From NCBI RefSeq assembly GCF_900099695.1, contig NZ_FNCY01000027.1:1-47083 (forward strand): a DNA stretch of 47,083 bases. The letters are read 5' to 3'. Under the pieces are notes generated by a model. That model searched no databases, was not told the DNA's origin, and saw only the letters and a list, made by a program, of their open reading frames with translations. Shown in pieces: positions 28,501 to 35,996 of the stretch (positions within the stretch are counted from its first letter, which is position 1; each line of letters begins with the position of its first letter). The position numbers were made by a program, and so were the translations under genes. This stretch comes from Propionivibrio dicarboxylicus (GTDB lineage Bacteria; Pseudomonadota; Gammaproteobacteria; Burkholderiales; Rhodocyclaceae).

Positions 28501-29181
28501 GAAGCCCTGTTGCGCTGGACGCATCCGGAGTTCGGCGCGATCTCGCCGAGCGAATTCATCCCGATTGCCGAGGACAGTGGCCTGATTCTGGCAGTCGGCG
28601 AATGGGTGCTGCGCACCGCGATCCGGCAGTTGAAAGAATGGCAGTCCTCGGGCGCCGATTTCTTCAATCCGCTTGTCATGGCGGTGAATATTTCTGCCGT
28701 CCAGTTCCTGCGTGGCGGCTTGCCCGATCTGATCACGCAGATCCTTGCCGAATACGGGTTGCCGCACGATTGCCTGGAGCTTGAACTGACCGAAGGCGTG
28801 GCGCTGGGGAATCCCAACGAGGCAATCCAGTTGATGGAGGATCTGCACGCGCGAGGTGTGCGGCTGTCGATCGACGACTTCGGCACCGGCTATTCGTCGC
28901 TCAGTTATCTCAAGCGCTTCAAGGCGTACAAGCTCAAGATCGATCAATCCTTCGTGCGCGACATCTCCAGCGACCCTGATGACAAAGCCATCGTCGAGGC
29001 GATCATCAGCATGGCGCGCAGCCTCGGTATGCGCACCATCGCCGAGGGGGTCGAGACCGCCGAACAGATGGCCTATCTTTACGATCGCGATTGCGACGAG
29101 GCGCAGGGGTATTTCATCGCGCAACCGATGCCGGCCGATGCCTTCGAGGATTTTGTCCGCAATTTTCGTCTGCTCGGCTAG
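25534..29181 (+). CDS. Membrane sensor with PAS, GAF, GGDEF and EAL domains
   Basis: Predicted to make and/or break cyclic di-GMP in response to a periplasmic and cytoplasmic signal. Order in the 1215 residues: membrane segment (about 27-48), large periplasmic sensor, probably Cache-type (50-310), second membrane segment (about 315-335), PAS (355-470), GAF (480-650), PAS (660-780), GGDEF (790-945), EAL (960-1210). GGDEF at 863-867 is intact, with the inhibitory site REDD at 854-857. EAL at 990-992 and DDFGTGYSSL are intact, so both activities are possible. Net direction cannot be told. It stands alone; ATG 25534 has no clear Shine-Dalgarno. Confidence 0.92.
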   Translation: MDSRQPLSTIDVAERPAPRSAGAFARLSIMLLLVCLVPLAAYLAVRVHGPQLEQKTFDHLASIATLKAAHLESLLRERQRRGRALASSPAFADLLQSLRQGDGERAAQAFDALFAAAQEEGRYDSLQLVGVKGDLLLSSGRRRSIAPETLSALSGGLADSGERAFSRLIVDTGGVRYVDVVTALPLMDEAGRDAPRFLILSVAADDFLLPLLRGWPTASRSGETFLIRRDGANVDYLSETVRASVSLVPRRSLSSDEAAVAALALEASRPGTARAMGHRGESVYAAFRPITGTDWVLVAQQACDEARAPLRNLGYSVGAVTLLAVLVVGAVIGRLRRLRDQTRQLVSVARSDAMLRRFYDMPFVGISMRPLSSDSWSMVNDYLCQLFGYTRDEMLNLRWQDVCHPDDIAVTADAFGQLERGESDSELIDKRFVRKDGSVLYAEVAIRSVRDADGKPEFFFAAVRDVSAQKAAEARIRRLTSIYSALSETNQAIVRCTSEDELFPQICRFAVDYGGMQMAWVGVLDPVSKWVRPVASYGAGADFLALSQVSADPHTPHGHGVTGIAIRNEAPCWMQDYLNEASAMPWREFAEAHHWRSAAALPLYRGGTVVGALVLFSIEVAAFDEQIRALLTEMAQDVSFAMTQFVKEQARAKAEAELRLAAQVFEQSAEAVVISDPDHTILKVNRAFTEITGYEDDEVRGLSSLVLAASPEDVERYPVMLEEIRRMGAWQGEMFARRKNGEVFPQLLSISRVLDADGQVSHNVAMFRDISEQRQSQQHIQRLAHFDALTGLPNRRLLEDRVSQVLNRVSRNSERMSLVFIDLDRFKNVNDSLGHRVGDELLIQVAGRLRETLREDDTVARLGGDEFILVLPDTGVKGSSRVAEKVMAALSQPYRIDQHELIVTPSMGIAIYPDDGANYEVLSRCADAAMYRAKDAGRNTFRFFTREMQEHSDRVLSLENALRRALELGQLQLHYQPQISLETNRVVGVEALLRWTHPEFGAISPSEFIPIAEDSGLILAVGEWVLRTAIRQLKEWQSSGADFFNPLVMAVNISAVQFLRGGLPDLITQILAEYGLPHDCLELELTEGVALGNPNEAIQLMEDLHARGVRLSIDDFGTGYSSLSYLKRFKAYKLKIDQSFVRDISSDPDDKAIVEAIISMARSLGMRTIAEGVETAEQMAYLYDRDCDEAQGYFIAQPMPADAFEDFVRNFRLLG

Positions 29182-29242
29182 GACGCGATCATGATTCAGC
29201 GCGAGCCACGCTGGGTCGTGATTATCGCTCCGCGGTAAAGGC

Positions 29243-29267
29243 AAAAAAAACGGCGCCGAAGCGCCGT
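29243..29267 (-). terminator. Intrinsic terminator of yebC
   Basis: Read on the minus strand: ACGGCGC, loop TTCG, GCGCCGT, then seven more T. The UUCG tetraloop is exceptionally stable. It lies 25 bases after the yebC stop and also separates it from the convergent GGDEF-EAL gene. Confidence 0.92.
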
Positions 29268-29292
29268 CGTGTTGTCTACCTCTGCGGTATTC

Positions 29293-30018
29293 TCAGTCGC
29301 CGATGACGACGCTGGTATAGACTTCCTGCACGTCGTCCAGGCTTTCGAGCGCATCGAGGAGGCGCTGCATTTTGGCAGCGTCTTCGCCGGTCAGTTCGGT
29401 TTCGTTCTCGGCCTTCATCGTCACCTGCCCGAATTCGGCGGTGAATCCGGCGGCTTCCAGCGCGTCCTTGACGGCCATGTAGTCGGCCGGTGGGGTGATG
29501 ACTTCGATCGAACCGTCGTCGTTGGTGATGACGTCTTCGGCGCCGGCTTCGATCGCTGCGTCCATCAGGGTCGCTTCATCGGTGCCCGGTGCGAACAGCA
29601 GTTGGCCGCAGTGCTTGAACTGGAAGGCGACGCAGCCGTCGGTCCCCATGTTGCCGCCGTGCTTGTTGAACGCGTGACGCACGTCGGCGACGGTGCGGGT
29701 CCGGTTGTCCGTCAAACAATCGACCATGACAGCGGCGCCGCCGATGCCATAACCTTCGTAACGAATCTCGATGTAATCGACGCCTTCGAGTTCTCCCGTG
29801 CCCTTCTTGATCGCGTTTTCAATCTTGTCCTTGGGCATATTGACCGCCTTGCCCTTGTCGACCGCCATGCGCAGGCGTGGGTTGAAGCTCGGGTCGCCGC
29901 CGCCCATCTTGGCCGCTACCGTGATTTCCTTGGCGATCTTGGAAAAGGCAGCTCCCCGCTTTTCGTCCTGACGGCCTTTGCGGTGCTGGATGTTGGCCCA
30001 TTTGGAATGTCCGGCCAT
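29293..30018 (-). CDS. yebC: YebC/PmpR family protein
   Basis: YebC-family proteins were long annotated as transcriptional regulators, and more recent work ties some to translation of difficult (for example proline-rich) sequences. The 241-residue product starts [18 protein letters not shown], the exact family hallmark, and holds [14 protein letters not shown] and the later [19 protein letters not shown]. The start is ATG at 30018; the frame continues upstream without similarity. In many genomes yebC precedes ruvC, but here it stands alone between convergent and divergent neighbours. Confidence 0.95.
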   Translation of the reverse strand: MAGHSKWANIQHRKGRQDEKRGAAFSKIAKEITVAAKMGGGDPSFNPRLRMAVDKGKAVNMPKDKIENAIKKGTGELEGVDYIEIRYEGYGIGGAAVMVDCLTDNRTRTVADVRHAFNKHGGNMGTDGCVAFQFKHCGQLLFAPGTDEATLMDAAIEAGAEDVITNDDGSIEVITPPADYMAVKDALEAAGFTAEFGQVTMKAENETELTGEDAAKMQRLLDALESLDDVQEVYTSVVIGD

Positions 30019-30218
30019 GCTTACCTCGTCTGTTCGATACGTGCCGTGCGGTGCTGGTGAGCGTGACGGCAAATGGTTGATAATAAAACGTGCAATTTTA
30101 CCACTGATCGTTACGTCGCTTGAATTTCCGGAGATGCGATGCGAGCTCGCGAGGTTATGAAAATGCTTCGGTCGTCGTTCGGGTGGCGGAGCCGGGCGTC
30201 TCACGCAAGGTTGCGCGG

Positions 30219-30911
30219 ATGACTCGAATCTACCGTTGCCCGAAGTGCGGCGCGCGCTTCGATCCTCCGCGCGATCTGGCGTCGGAATGTCCGAGTTGCG
30301 GGGTCTGGTTCCACAAATTCGAGAGCCCCGCCGACGCTGTGCCCGCGCCCGAGCCGGCCATGCCCGAGGCGGTGGTTCGTGTTGAACCGAGCATTTTCTG
30401 GGGGCGTGCGTTTCTTCTCGTTTTCCTGGTGCTGTGGGGCTTGCAGTTGGCGGCGCTGGATTATCGCCAGGCCGAGATCAATGCGTCTTTCATGCACGCG
30501 ATCCTGTTGCCGATCCACGAGGCCGGGCATGTGTTCGGCATGCCGTTTGGCGAGTTCATCTGCATCCTCGGCGGGAGCGCCTTCCAGATTCTTCTGCCCT
30601 TGGGTATCGGCGCCGCTTTCCTGTGGCGCCAACGCGATGTCTATGGGGCAGCCGTCTGCTTGTGGTGGGCGGGGGCGAGCGCCGTCGATCTCGCGCCTTA
30701 CGTCTGGGATGCCTTGGCGCCGCAGTTGATCCTGCTCGGCGGTCATACCGGCGAGGACGGACCGCACGACTGGATCTACCTGCTCTCGCATCTGGGGGTG
30801 TTGCCGCATGCGCATCGCTTGGGCGTCGCCGTCCATCATCTCGGTGTCCTGGTGATGGCCGTAGCAATTGGCGTCGGCGCGTCGTGGTTGTGGCATCGGC
30901 GACCCGGCTGA
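30219..30911 (+). CDS. Zinc-ribbon membrane protein with a HEAGH motif (M50-like)
   Basis: The 230-residue protein begins with a zinc ribbon (Cys7, Cys10, Cys24, Cys27), then a Pro/Ala linker, then five to six hydrophobic segments. HEAGH at residues 100-104 ([15 protein letters not shown]) is the HExxH signature of M50 site-2-type proteases. A later segment, [12 protein letters not shown] (about 150-161), could supply the third metal ligand. It may be an intramembrane metalloprotease, or a non-proteolytic relative. ATG 30219 has AAGG eight bases before. It stands alone, and the cobalamin riboswitch follows after 87 bases. Confidence 0.7.
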   Translation: MTRIYRCPKCGARFDPPRDLASECPSCGVWFHKFESPADAVPAPEPAMPEAVVRVEPSIFWGRAFLLVFLVLWGLQLAALDYRQAEINASFMHAILLPIHEAGHVFGMPFGEFICILGGSAFQILLPLGIGAAFLWRQRDVYGAAVCLWWAGASAVDLAPYVWDALAPQLILLGGHTGEDGPHDWIYLLSHLGVLPHAHRLGVAVHHLGVLVMAVAIGVGASWLWHRRPG

Positions 30912-30998
30912 AGTGCTTCACCGGATGAGACACGCCTTTGCCGTCCGATTGTGGTTAACCACATTGTCAGTGGGAATATTTCTCATTAAACTTTCTTT

Positions 30999-31195
30999 CA
31001 GTTTTAGGTGCCCCTGCTCCGCAGCCGCGGATCGGGGTGAAACGGGAAGCCGGTGCCGCTGTCGATTGCCTCGATAGCCATTCCGGCGCAGCCCCCCGCT
31101 GCTGTAGGCCTGACGAATCCGGCAGGAAGCCACTGTGCAGAAGATCGCATGGGAAGGCGTCGGACGAGGATGAAGGCGAGCCAGAAGACCGGCCT
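30999..31195 (+). promoter_or_regulatory. Cobalamin riboswitch
   Basis: The conserved blocks of the adenosylcobalamin riboswitch appear in order. TTTTAGGTGCCCC (31002-31014) opens the aptamer, and GGGGTGAAACGGGAAGCCGGTG (31034-31055, shown here as family text broken around GGGAAGCCGGTG) follows. Then come TCCGGCGCAGCCCCCCGCTGC from 31082 (core GCAGCCCCC), GAATCCGGCAGGAAGCCACTG around 31115-31134 with the B12-box core AAGCCACTG, GGAAGGCG at 31152-31159, GATGAAGGCGAG, and CCAGAAGACCGGCC at 31181-31194. The downstream genes are cobalt transporters, so vitamin B12 should shut their expression. This stretch contains no protein-coding gene. Confidence 0.93.
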
Positions 31196-31316
31196 GGAAC
31201 GAATGTGGTGCCAATCCTCGGGGTGAGGGGTGAGGTTCTGACGATTCGCTGCCGGTCATGTCTGCCTGTTTTCTGGCATTCCTGCGACTTCCGGTGGCTC
31301 ATCTTCTGGCCGGATC

Positions 31317-31346
31317 CCCCTTTCGCGAGATTTTTAACGAAAGAGG
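31317..31346 (+). promoter_or_regulatory. Possible Shine-Dalgarno-sequestering hairpin before cbiM
   Basis: CCCCTTTCG (31317-31325) can pair with CGAAAGAGG (31338-31346), eight of nine positions matching, around a 12-base loop. The right arm contains GAGG, the ribosome-binding site of cbiM (ATG 31353). Such a stem would block translation when formed, fitting translational control by the riboswitch upstream. No intrinsic terminator is seen between aptamer and gene. The pairing is visible; the switching role is inferred. Confidence 0.5.
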
Positions 31347-31352
31347 TGAGTC

Positions 31353-32030
31353 ATGCATATCATGGAGGGCTTTCTGCCCGTCGAACACGCTATCGGCTGG
31401 ACTGCGGCTTCGTTGCCGTTCCTTGCCTGGGGCGTGGCTTCCATCAAGAAACAGATCGTCGAAGCGCCCGAGCGGCGCATGTTGCTGGGTGTCGGCGCGG
31501 CCTTTGCGTTCGTGCTGTCGGCGCTCAAGTTGCCGTCGGTGACCGGGAGTTGTTCGCACCCGACCGGGACCGGTCTCGGCGCCCTGTTGTTCGGTCCGGC
31601 GGCGATGGCGCCGCTTGGTTTAGTCGTTCTCTTGTTTCAGGCCGTGCTGCTCGCGCATGGCGGACTTACGACCCTGGGCGCCAATGTGTTTTCGATGGCC
31701 GTAGTCGGGCCGTTCGTCGCCTGGGCGGTGTATCGCGCAGTGTCGGCGCTGCGTGGGTCGTCGGGGCTCGCGGTTTTCCTTGCGGCGACGCTGGGCGACC
31801 TGGCGACCTATGTGGTGACGTCAGTCCAGTTGGCATGGGCATTCCCTGACCCTATCACCGGTTTCCTCGGCTCTTTTGCCAAGTTCGCCGGCATTTTCGC
31901 CTTGACGCAGGTTCCCCTGGCGATCAGCGAAGGCCTGCTGACGGTGCTGATCTTCAATGCGTTGGCCCGTTTCAATCCGCAGGAGTTGCGCGGTCTGGGT
32001 CTAAATATCGGGGCGGGAGTGCAGGCATGA
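31353..32030 (+). CDS. cbiM: Cobalt ECF transporter substrate-binding subunit CbiM
   Basis: CbiM is the membrane subunit that binds Co2+ for uptake, feeding cobalamin synthesis. The 225-residue protein starts MHIMEGFLP. In this family the N-terminal Met-His pair itself holds the metal, together with a later His, here in [10 protein letters not shown] near residue 69. Six to seven membrane helices are predicted. [17 protein letters not shown] and the [10 protein letters not shown] segment are typical. It is preceded by the B12 riboswitch, and its stop overlaps cbiN by four bases. Confidence 0.96.
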   Translation: MHIMEGFLPVEHAIGWTAASLPFLAWGVASIKKQIVEAPERRMLLGVGAAFAFVLSALKLPSVTGSCSHPTGTGLGALLFGPAAMAPLGLVVLLFQAVLLAHGGLTTLGANVFSMAVVGPFVAWAVYRAVSALRGSSGLAVFLAATLGDLATYVVTSVQLAWAFPDPITGFLGSFAKFAGIFALTQVPLAISEGLLTVLIFNALARFNPQELRGLGLNIGAGVQA

Positions 32031-32365
32031 GCTCAACGAAAAATCTTGCCATGTGGCTTGCCGTGGTGGCCTTGGCCGTGGTGCCCTTGTGGGTGGTCGA
32101 ACGTCCCGAAGCGGCGCCGGGCGCCGAAGCGGTCAAACTGTTTGGCGGTGCCGACGACAAGGCGCGTGACATGATCGGCACGATCGCGCCGGAGTATGAG
32201 CCCTGGTTCGAGCCGCTGATGGAACCGGCCAGCGATGAAATCGCCTCGCTGTTGTTCGCCCTGCAGGCGGCGCTCGGTGCCGGCTTCATCGGCTATTTCC
32301 TCGGTGGCGCGGTGATGCGCGAGCGCTTGCGCCGTGAGCGTTCGCCATCCGATACGACGCCCTGA
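32027..32365 (+). CDS. cbiN: Cobalt transport protein CbiN
   Basis: CbiN is a small two-helix subunit that works with CbiM in cobalt loading. The 112-residue protein has an N-terminal membrane segment (about 8-25), a periplasmic loop with [15 protein letters not shown] and [13 protein letters not shown], then the [20 protein letters not shown] helix (shown at the 20-residue limit), all matching CbiN. It starts inside the cbiM stop (ATGA). The usual next genes, cbiQ and cbiO, do not follow in the window. Confidence 0.95.
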   Translation: MSSTKNLAMWLAVVALAVVPLWVVERPEAAPGAEAVKLFGGADDKARDMIGTIAPEYEPWFEPLMEPASDEIASLLFALQAALGAGFIGYFLGGAVMRERLRRERSPSDTTP

Positions 32366-32416
32366 AACGCGGTCTGGAATGCCGCGTCTGCGGTCGTTCC
32401 GGGCGCAACAATCAAT

Positions 32417-32475
32417 GTCGCCGTCACTTTCGGAGCCCTTTCACTCGACATGACAGCCGACGGGGTGACGGCGAC
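32417..32475 (+). repeat. 11-base perfect inverted repeat in the cbiN-barrel gap
   Basis: GTCGCCGTCAC (32417-32427) and GTGACGGCGAC (32465-32475) are perfect complements across 37 bases. In RNA they would form a long-armed hairpin 57 bases before the barrel gene start. GCCCCCTTTCTTG follows, which is only mildly T-rich. It could be a terminator-like structure after cbiN or a leader element of the next gene. Confidence 0.5.
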
Positions 32476-32532
32476 GCCCCCTTTCTTGAATCATCGATTG
32501 TTTCCTTAACCCTTTGAGAGCATCTCCATATC

Positions 32533-33297
32533 ATGACTTTCGCATCTTCTTCGATTTTTCGATTGGCCGCGTTGGCCGCAGTGTCGGCGTCGTTGGTCTC
32601 CTCGGCCGCCTGTTTCGCCGGTGAGGACGAAACCGATTACCACTTCCGTCCGTTCTGGGTGGAACCGGCCGATCGCGTCGAGTTCGGCAGCGGCCACCTG
32701 GTCGGCGGTGTCGACCACGAAACGCATCCGGAGCGCGGCAGCCGCCGCAGCACAACCATGCCACTCGAAGCTACTCTCGGCCTGGGCTACGGCTTCAGCA
32801 CGGTGATCGCTTTCGACGGCGGCGCGCGCAGTGTCTTCGATGACAATTCCACGAGTTCGTCGGCCAATCGCGAGATGAAACTGCGTTATTCCTTTCCCGA
32901 GTGGAACGGCATCAATGTTCTCGTTATGACCGGCGTCGACCGTCCGACCAGCGGGCAGAATTCGCGTCTTTCCAACGGTATTTCTGCCGCCATCGATACC
33001 GCGTTCGGGACGGTCGGCATCGGGCAGTTGTGGGAGCGGAAGCGTCCGGAAGATTTTCGCGCCGGGCAGGAGTCGGCAGTTAATCTGTTCCGTACTGGTC
33101 TCGGGAACGACGGGAAATGGGCGCTCGGCGGCGAATTGCGTTACGCCAGAACCGCCGAGAACGAAAATCTGCGGCGCTGGTTGCTCGGCGTCGGCCGCGT
33201 CGTCGGCAAAGGCGTCATGGCGGACTTTGCCGTCGGCGGAACTTTCCAGCACGCCGATGCGCATCGGTTTACAGCCGGTCTCAGCTGGTTTTTCTGA
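32533..33297 (+). CDS. Predicted outer-membrane beta-barrel protein, unknown function
   Basis: No named family is recognised. The 254-residue precursor has a signal peptide (MTFASSSIFRLAALAAVSAS...CFA) with likely cleavage before GEDETDYHF. The rest has alternating polar and apolar residues, glycine-rich turns (TLGLGYGFSTVIAFDGGAR) and a final aromatic pair (AGLSWFF), which are marks of a barrel inserted by the BAM complex. It lies 167 bases after cbiN in the same direction, so it may be the outer-membrane partner for cobalt or corrinoid uptake, or it may be unrelated. The upstream ribosome-binding site is weak (GAGAGCATC). Confidence 0.65.
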   Translation: MTFASSSIFRLAALAAVSASLVSSAACFAGEDETDYHFRPFWVEPADRVEFGSGHLVGGVDHETHPERGSRRSTTMPLEATLGLGYGFSTVIAFDGGARSVFDDNSTSSSANREMKLRYSFPEWNGINVLVMTGVDRPTSGQNSRLSNGISAAIDTAFGTVGIGQLWERKRPEDFRAGQESAVNLFRTGLGNDGKWALGGELRYARTAENENLRRWLLGVGRVVGKGVMADFAVGGTFQHADAHRFTAGLSWFF

Positions 33298-33750
33298 GCG
33301 TCTGGCCGGGTGAAAATTCGGCAGTGCCTGTTTTTTGAGCAGGGGGGCCGATGACTCTCGCATTGGCTTTGTAACGATTTGTGTCCACAGGGTTGTCCAC
33401 AGTTATTGTGGACAACCCGTCAGACCAATCGGGAGCGATTCGGGTGCGCAACGCTTGGCGTTGTCGCGCCCAGTACAGCCGCATACGGCATGAAAACGGC
33501 GTATGCCGGGGTTGGCGGCACAAACGCTGTAATCCAGCGGTATCAAGGCCTGCAGCGGCTGTCCAGCCGCGTGTCATGATGGGCGCGTCGCTTCGGAGTG
33601 GGGGCGTCAGCGGGCGGCGGCCGAGTGGCTTGTGCCGCGCCTTCCGGGCAACGCCGGGCGTGTACCCGAACGACGTTATCCACGGCGATTGCGTCAGGCG
33701 GACAGGGCGGCGGGGCCGCCGCGTGTCCGTCTTTTCTGGGGATAACTTGC
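33298..33750. other. Gene-free region with DnaA-box-like nonamers and a strong inverted repeat
   Basis: No credible gene lies here; the open frames have no ribosome-binding site or protein-like composition. The stretch contains five sequences close to the DnaA box TTATCCACA: GTGTCCACA (33381-33389, two mismatches), TTGTCCACA (33393-33401), the same on the minus strand (33407-33415), TTATCCACG (33676-33684), and TTATCCCCA on the minus strand (33737-33745), the last four with one mismatch each. It lies between the ends of the barrel gene and the aminotransferase gene. Confidence 0.55.
33390..33418. repeat. Perfect 12-base inverted repeat containing two DnaA-box-like sequences
   Basis: GGGTTGTCCACA, spacer GTTAT, TGTGGACAACCC. 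As RNA it would be a very stable hairpin, but there is no T run on either side, so an intrinsic terminator is unlikely. As DNA it presents two facing TTGTCCACA sites. Confidence 0.85.
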
Positions 33751-34941
33751 CTACAGAACTGCCGCCATCGCCTGGGCGACGTAATCGATGTTGCCTTCGT
33801 TCAGTCCGGCGATGCACATGCGTCCCGAGCGCACGAGGTAGACGCCGAATTCGTCGCGCAGACGATCGACTTGTTCCGGCGATAGCCCTGAGTAACTGAA
33901 CATGCCGCGCTGCGTGATCAGGTAGCTGAAGTCGCGCGACGGGGCTGCGGCGCAGAGGACGTCATGGAGTTTGCGCCGCATCGTCTTGATGCGGGTGCGC
34001 ATGTCGGCCACTTCCAGCATCCATTCGGCTTTCAGCGCCGGGTCGTTGAGCACGGTGGAGACGACCGAGGCGCCGTGCATCGGCGGGCTCGAGTAGTTGC
34101 GGCGCACGGTGAACTTGAGCTGGCCGAGCACATGCTCGGCTTGCTTGGCATCCGGGCAGATGATCGACAGGCCGCCGCAACGCTCGGCGTAGATCGAGAA
34201 ATTCTTGGCGAAGGAATTGGCGACCACGAAGCTGATATCGGCGTCGGCCAGTGCGCGCACGGCGAAGACGTCTTCCTCGAAGCCGTCGCCGAAGCCCTGA
34301 TAGGCGAGGTCGAGGAAGGGGATCAGTTCGCCCGCCTTGAGCACGTCGATGATCTGCGTCCATTGCGCCGGCGAGAGATCGACACCGGTCGGGTTGTGGC
34401 AGCAGGGATGCAGGAGCACCACGCTTTGCTTGGGCAAGCCCTTGAGGGTCGCCAGCATGCCGTCGAAATTGACGTTGCCGGTCGCTTCGTCATAGTAGGG
34501 ATAGTCGTTCACAACGAAGCCGGCGCCGTCGAACATCGAGCGGTGGTTGTCCCAGGTCGGGTCGCTGACCCAGACCTGCGAATTCGGGAAGAAGCGCTTG
34601 AGGAAATCGGCTCCGACCTTGAGTGCGCCCGAGCCGCCGACCGTCTGGATGGTGGCGATGCGACCGGCTTGCAGCAGCGGATGGTCGGCGCCGAAGATCA
34701 GCTTCTGCACCGCTTCGCGATAGCTCGCCATGCCTTCCATCGGCAGATAGGGCTTCGGCGTGACCTGGGCGGCAAGCAGGGCCTCGGCCTTGCGTACCGT
34801 CGGCAGGACGGGGATCTTGCCTTCGGCGTCGTAGTAGATGCCGACGCCGAGATTGGCCTTGCGTTCGCGCGGGTCGGACAGGAAGGCGCCGATCAGGCTG
34901 AGGATCGGATCGCCGGCATAGGGGGGGATGTGCTGGAACAT
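33751..34941 (-). CDS. Aspartate/aromatic amino acid aminotransferase
   Basis: A fold-type I PLP enzyme that exchanges amino groups between aspartate or aromatic amino acids and 2-oxoglutarate. The 396-residue product has the AspC/TyrB pattern: [18 protein letters not shown] near residue 30, [12 protein letters not shown] near 180, [11 protein letters not shown] near 210, and [16 protein letters not shown] with the PLP lysine at 246. Substrate preference between AspC-like and TyrB-like cannot be fixed by eye. It lies 125 bases after prpB on the same strand, so it could be read through from that operon. Confidence 0.9.
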   Translation of the reverse strand: MFQHIPPYAGDPILSLIGAFLSDPRERKANLGVGIYYDAEGKIPVLPTVRKAEALLAAQVTPKPYLPMEGMASYREAVQKLIFGADHPLLQAGRIATIQTVGGSGALKVGADFLKRFFPNSQVWVSDPTWDNHRSMFDGAGFVVNDYPYYDEATGNVNFDGMLATLKGLPKQSVVLLHPCCHNPTGVDLSPAQWTQIIDVLKAGELIPFLDLAYQGFGDGFEEDVFAVRALADADISFVVANSFAKNFSIYAERCGGLSIICPDAKQAEHVLGQLKFTVRRNYSSPPMHGASVVSTVLNDPALKAEWMLEVADMRTRIKTMRRKLHDVLCAAAPSRDFSYLITQRGMFSYSGLSPEQVDRLRDEFGVYLVRSGRMCIAGLNEGNIDYVAQAMAAVL

Positions 34942-35066
34942 GGTGGTCTCTGGCCTCGTGTGTGTCGCCGGGCGCTGCCGATGGTCGGCGGCGCCAGTAC
35001 GACGGAATACGCCAGTTTAAAGCAAACCGGGGCCGGGTCGCTAGGCGGGGCGGGCGCGAGACGGGC

Positions 35067-35969
35067 TCACCGCGTCTCGGTCTTGCGCTTGTCGCGGGCG
35101 AAGAGTGCGTCCAGACGCTGTTCGTAGGCGTGGTAGCCGATGGCGTCGTAGAGCGCTGCGCGCGTCTGCATGGTATCGAGTACCGCTTTCTGGGTGCCGT
35201 CGCGCCGCAGGGCGTCATAGACGGTGAGTGCGGCCTGGTTGGCGGCGCGGAAGGCCGAGAGCGGATAGAGCGCGATGGCAACGCCGACCGAGCGCAACTC
35301 GTCGACGGTGAACAGCGGCGTCGCGCCGAATTCGGTGATGTTGGCGAGGACCGGCACGCCGACGGCCTTGACGAAGCGGGCGTACATCGACAGCTCGGTC
35401 ATCGCTTCCGGGAAGATCATGTCGGCGCCGGCTTCGACGCAGGCGACGGCGCGTTCTATGGCGGCGTCCAGTCCTTCGACGGCCAGCGCATCGGTGCGCG
35501 CCATGATGACGAATTGGTCGTCGTCGCGGGCGTCGGCGGCGGCCTTGATGCGATCGACCATTTCCGCCTGGCTGACGATTTCCTTGTTGGGCCGGTGGCC
35601 GCAGCGTTTGGCGCCGACCTGGTCTTCGATGTGCATGCCGGCGGCCCCCATCTTGATCATCGTGCGCGTCGTGCGGGCGACGTTGAAGGCCGAAGGGCCG
35701 AAGCCGGTATCGACGTCGACGAGCAGCGGCAGGTCGCAGACGTCGGTGATGCGGCGTACGTCGGTGGCGACGTCGTCGAGCGTCGAGATGCCGAGATCGG
35801 GCAGACCGAGCGAGCCGGCCGCGACACCGCCACCGGAGAGGTAGAGGGCGCGGAATCCGGCGCGTTGGGCGAGCAGCGCGTGATTGGCGTTGATGGCGCC
35901 AGGGATCTGCAGCGGCGATTCTTCGGCGACGGCTTGGCGCAGTGCGGCGCCGGGCGAACGATGGGACAT
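35067..35969 (-). CDS. prpB: Methylisocitrate lyase
   Basis: PrpB splits 2-methylisocitrate into pyruvate and succinate, the last step of the 2-methylcitrate cycle for propionyl-CoA. The 300-residue protein is of the PEP mutase/isocitrate lyase superfamily. [10 protein letters not shown] (about residue 82-91) supplies metal-binding acids, and the catalytic loop KRCGH is at 121-125, followed by RPNKEIV as in PrpB. AAGGAATTCGTCC precedes the ATG. It begins 27 bases after the regulator gene and is likely in one transcript with it. Confidence 0.95.
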   Translation of the reverse strand: MSHRSPGAALRQAVAEESPLQIPGAINANHALLAQRAGFRALYLSGGGVAAGSLGLPDLGISTLDDVATDVRRITDVCDLPLLVDVDTGFGPSAFNVARTTRTMIKMGAAGMHIEDQVGAKRCGHRPNKEIVSQAEMVDRIKAAADARDDDQFVIMARTDALAVEGLDAAIERAVACVEAGADMIFPEAMTELSMYARFVKAVGVPVLANITEFGATPLFTVDELRSVGVAIALYPLSAFRAANQAALTVYDALRRDGTQKAVLDTMQTRAALYDAIGYHAYEQRLDALFARDKRKTETR

Positions 35970-35996
35970 GGACGAATTCCTTTCGGGGCGAAGGGG

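Noticed and set aside
30120-30218. Upstream extension of the zinc-ribbon protein
   Set aside because: It has no ribosome-binding site and the zinc ribbon begins cleanly at ATG 30219.
33298-33750. Chromosomal replication origin
   Set aside because: DnaA-like boxes are present, but there is no AT-rich unwinding region, no dnaA, dnaN, gidA or parAB nearby, and all boxes carry mismatches.
33381-33899. Small plus-strand genes in the gap before the aminotransferase
   Set aside because: No ribosome-binding site, Arg-rich random-looking product, and it runs into the aminotransferase gene on the other strand.
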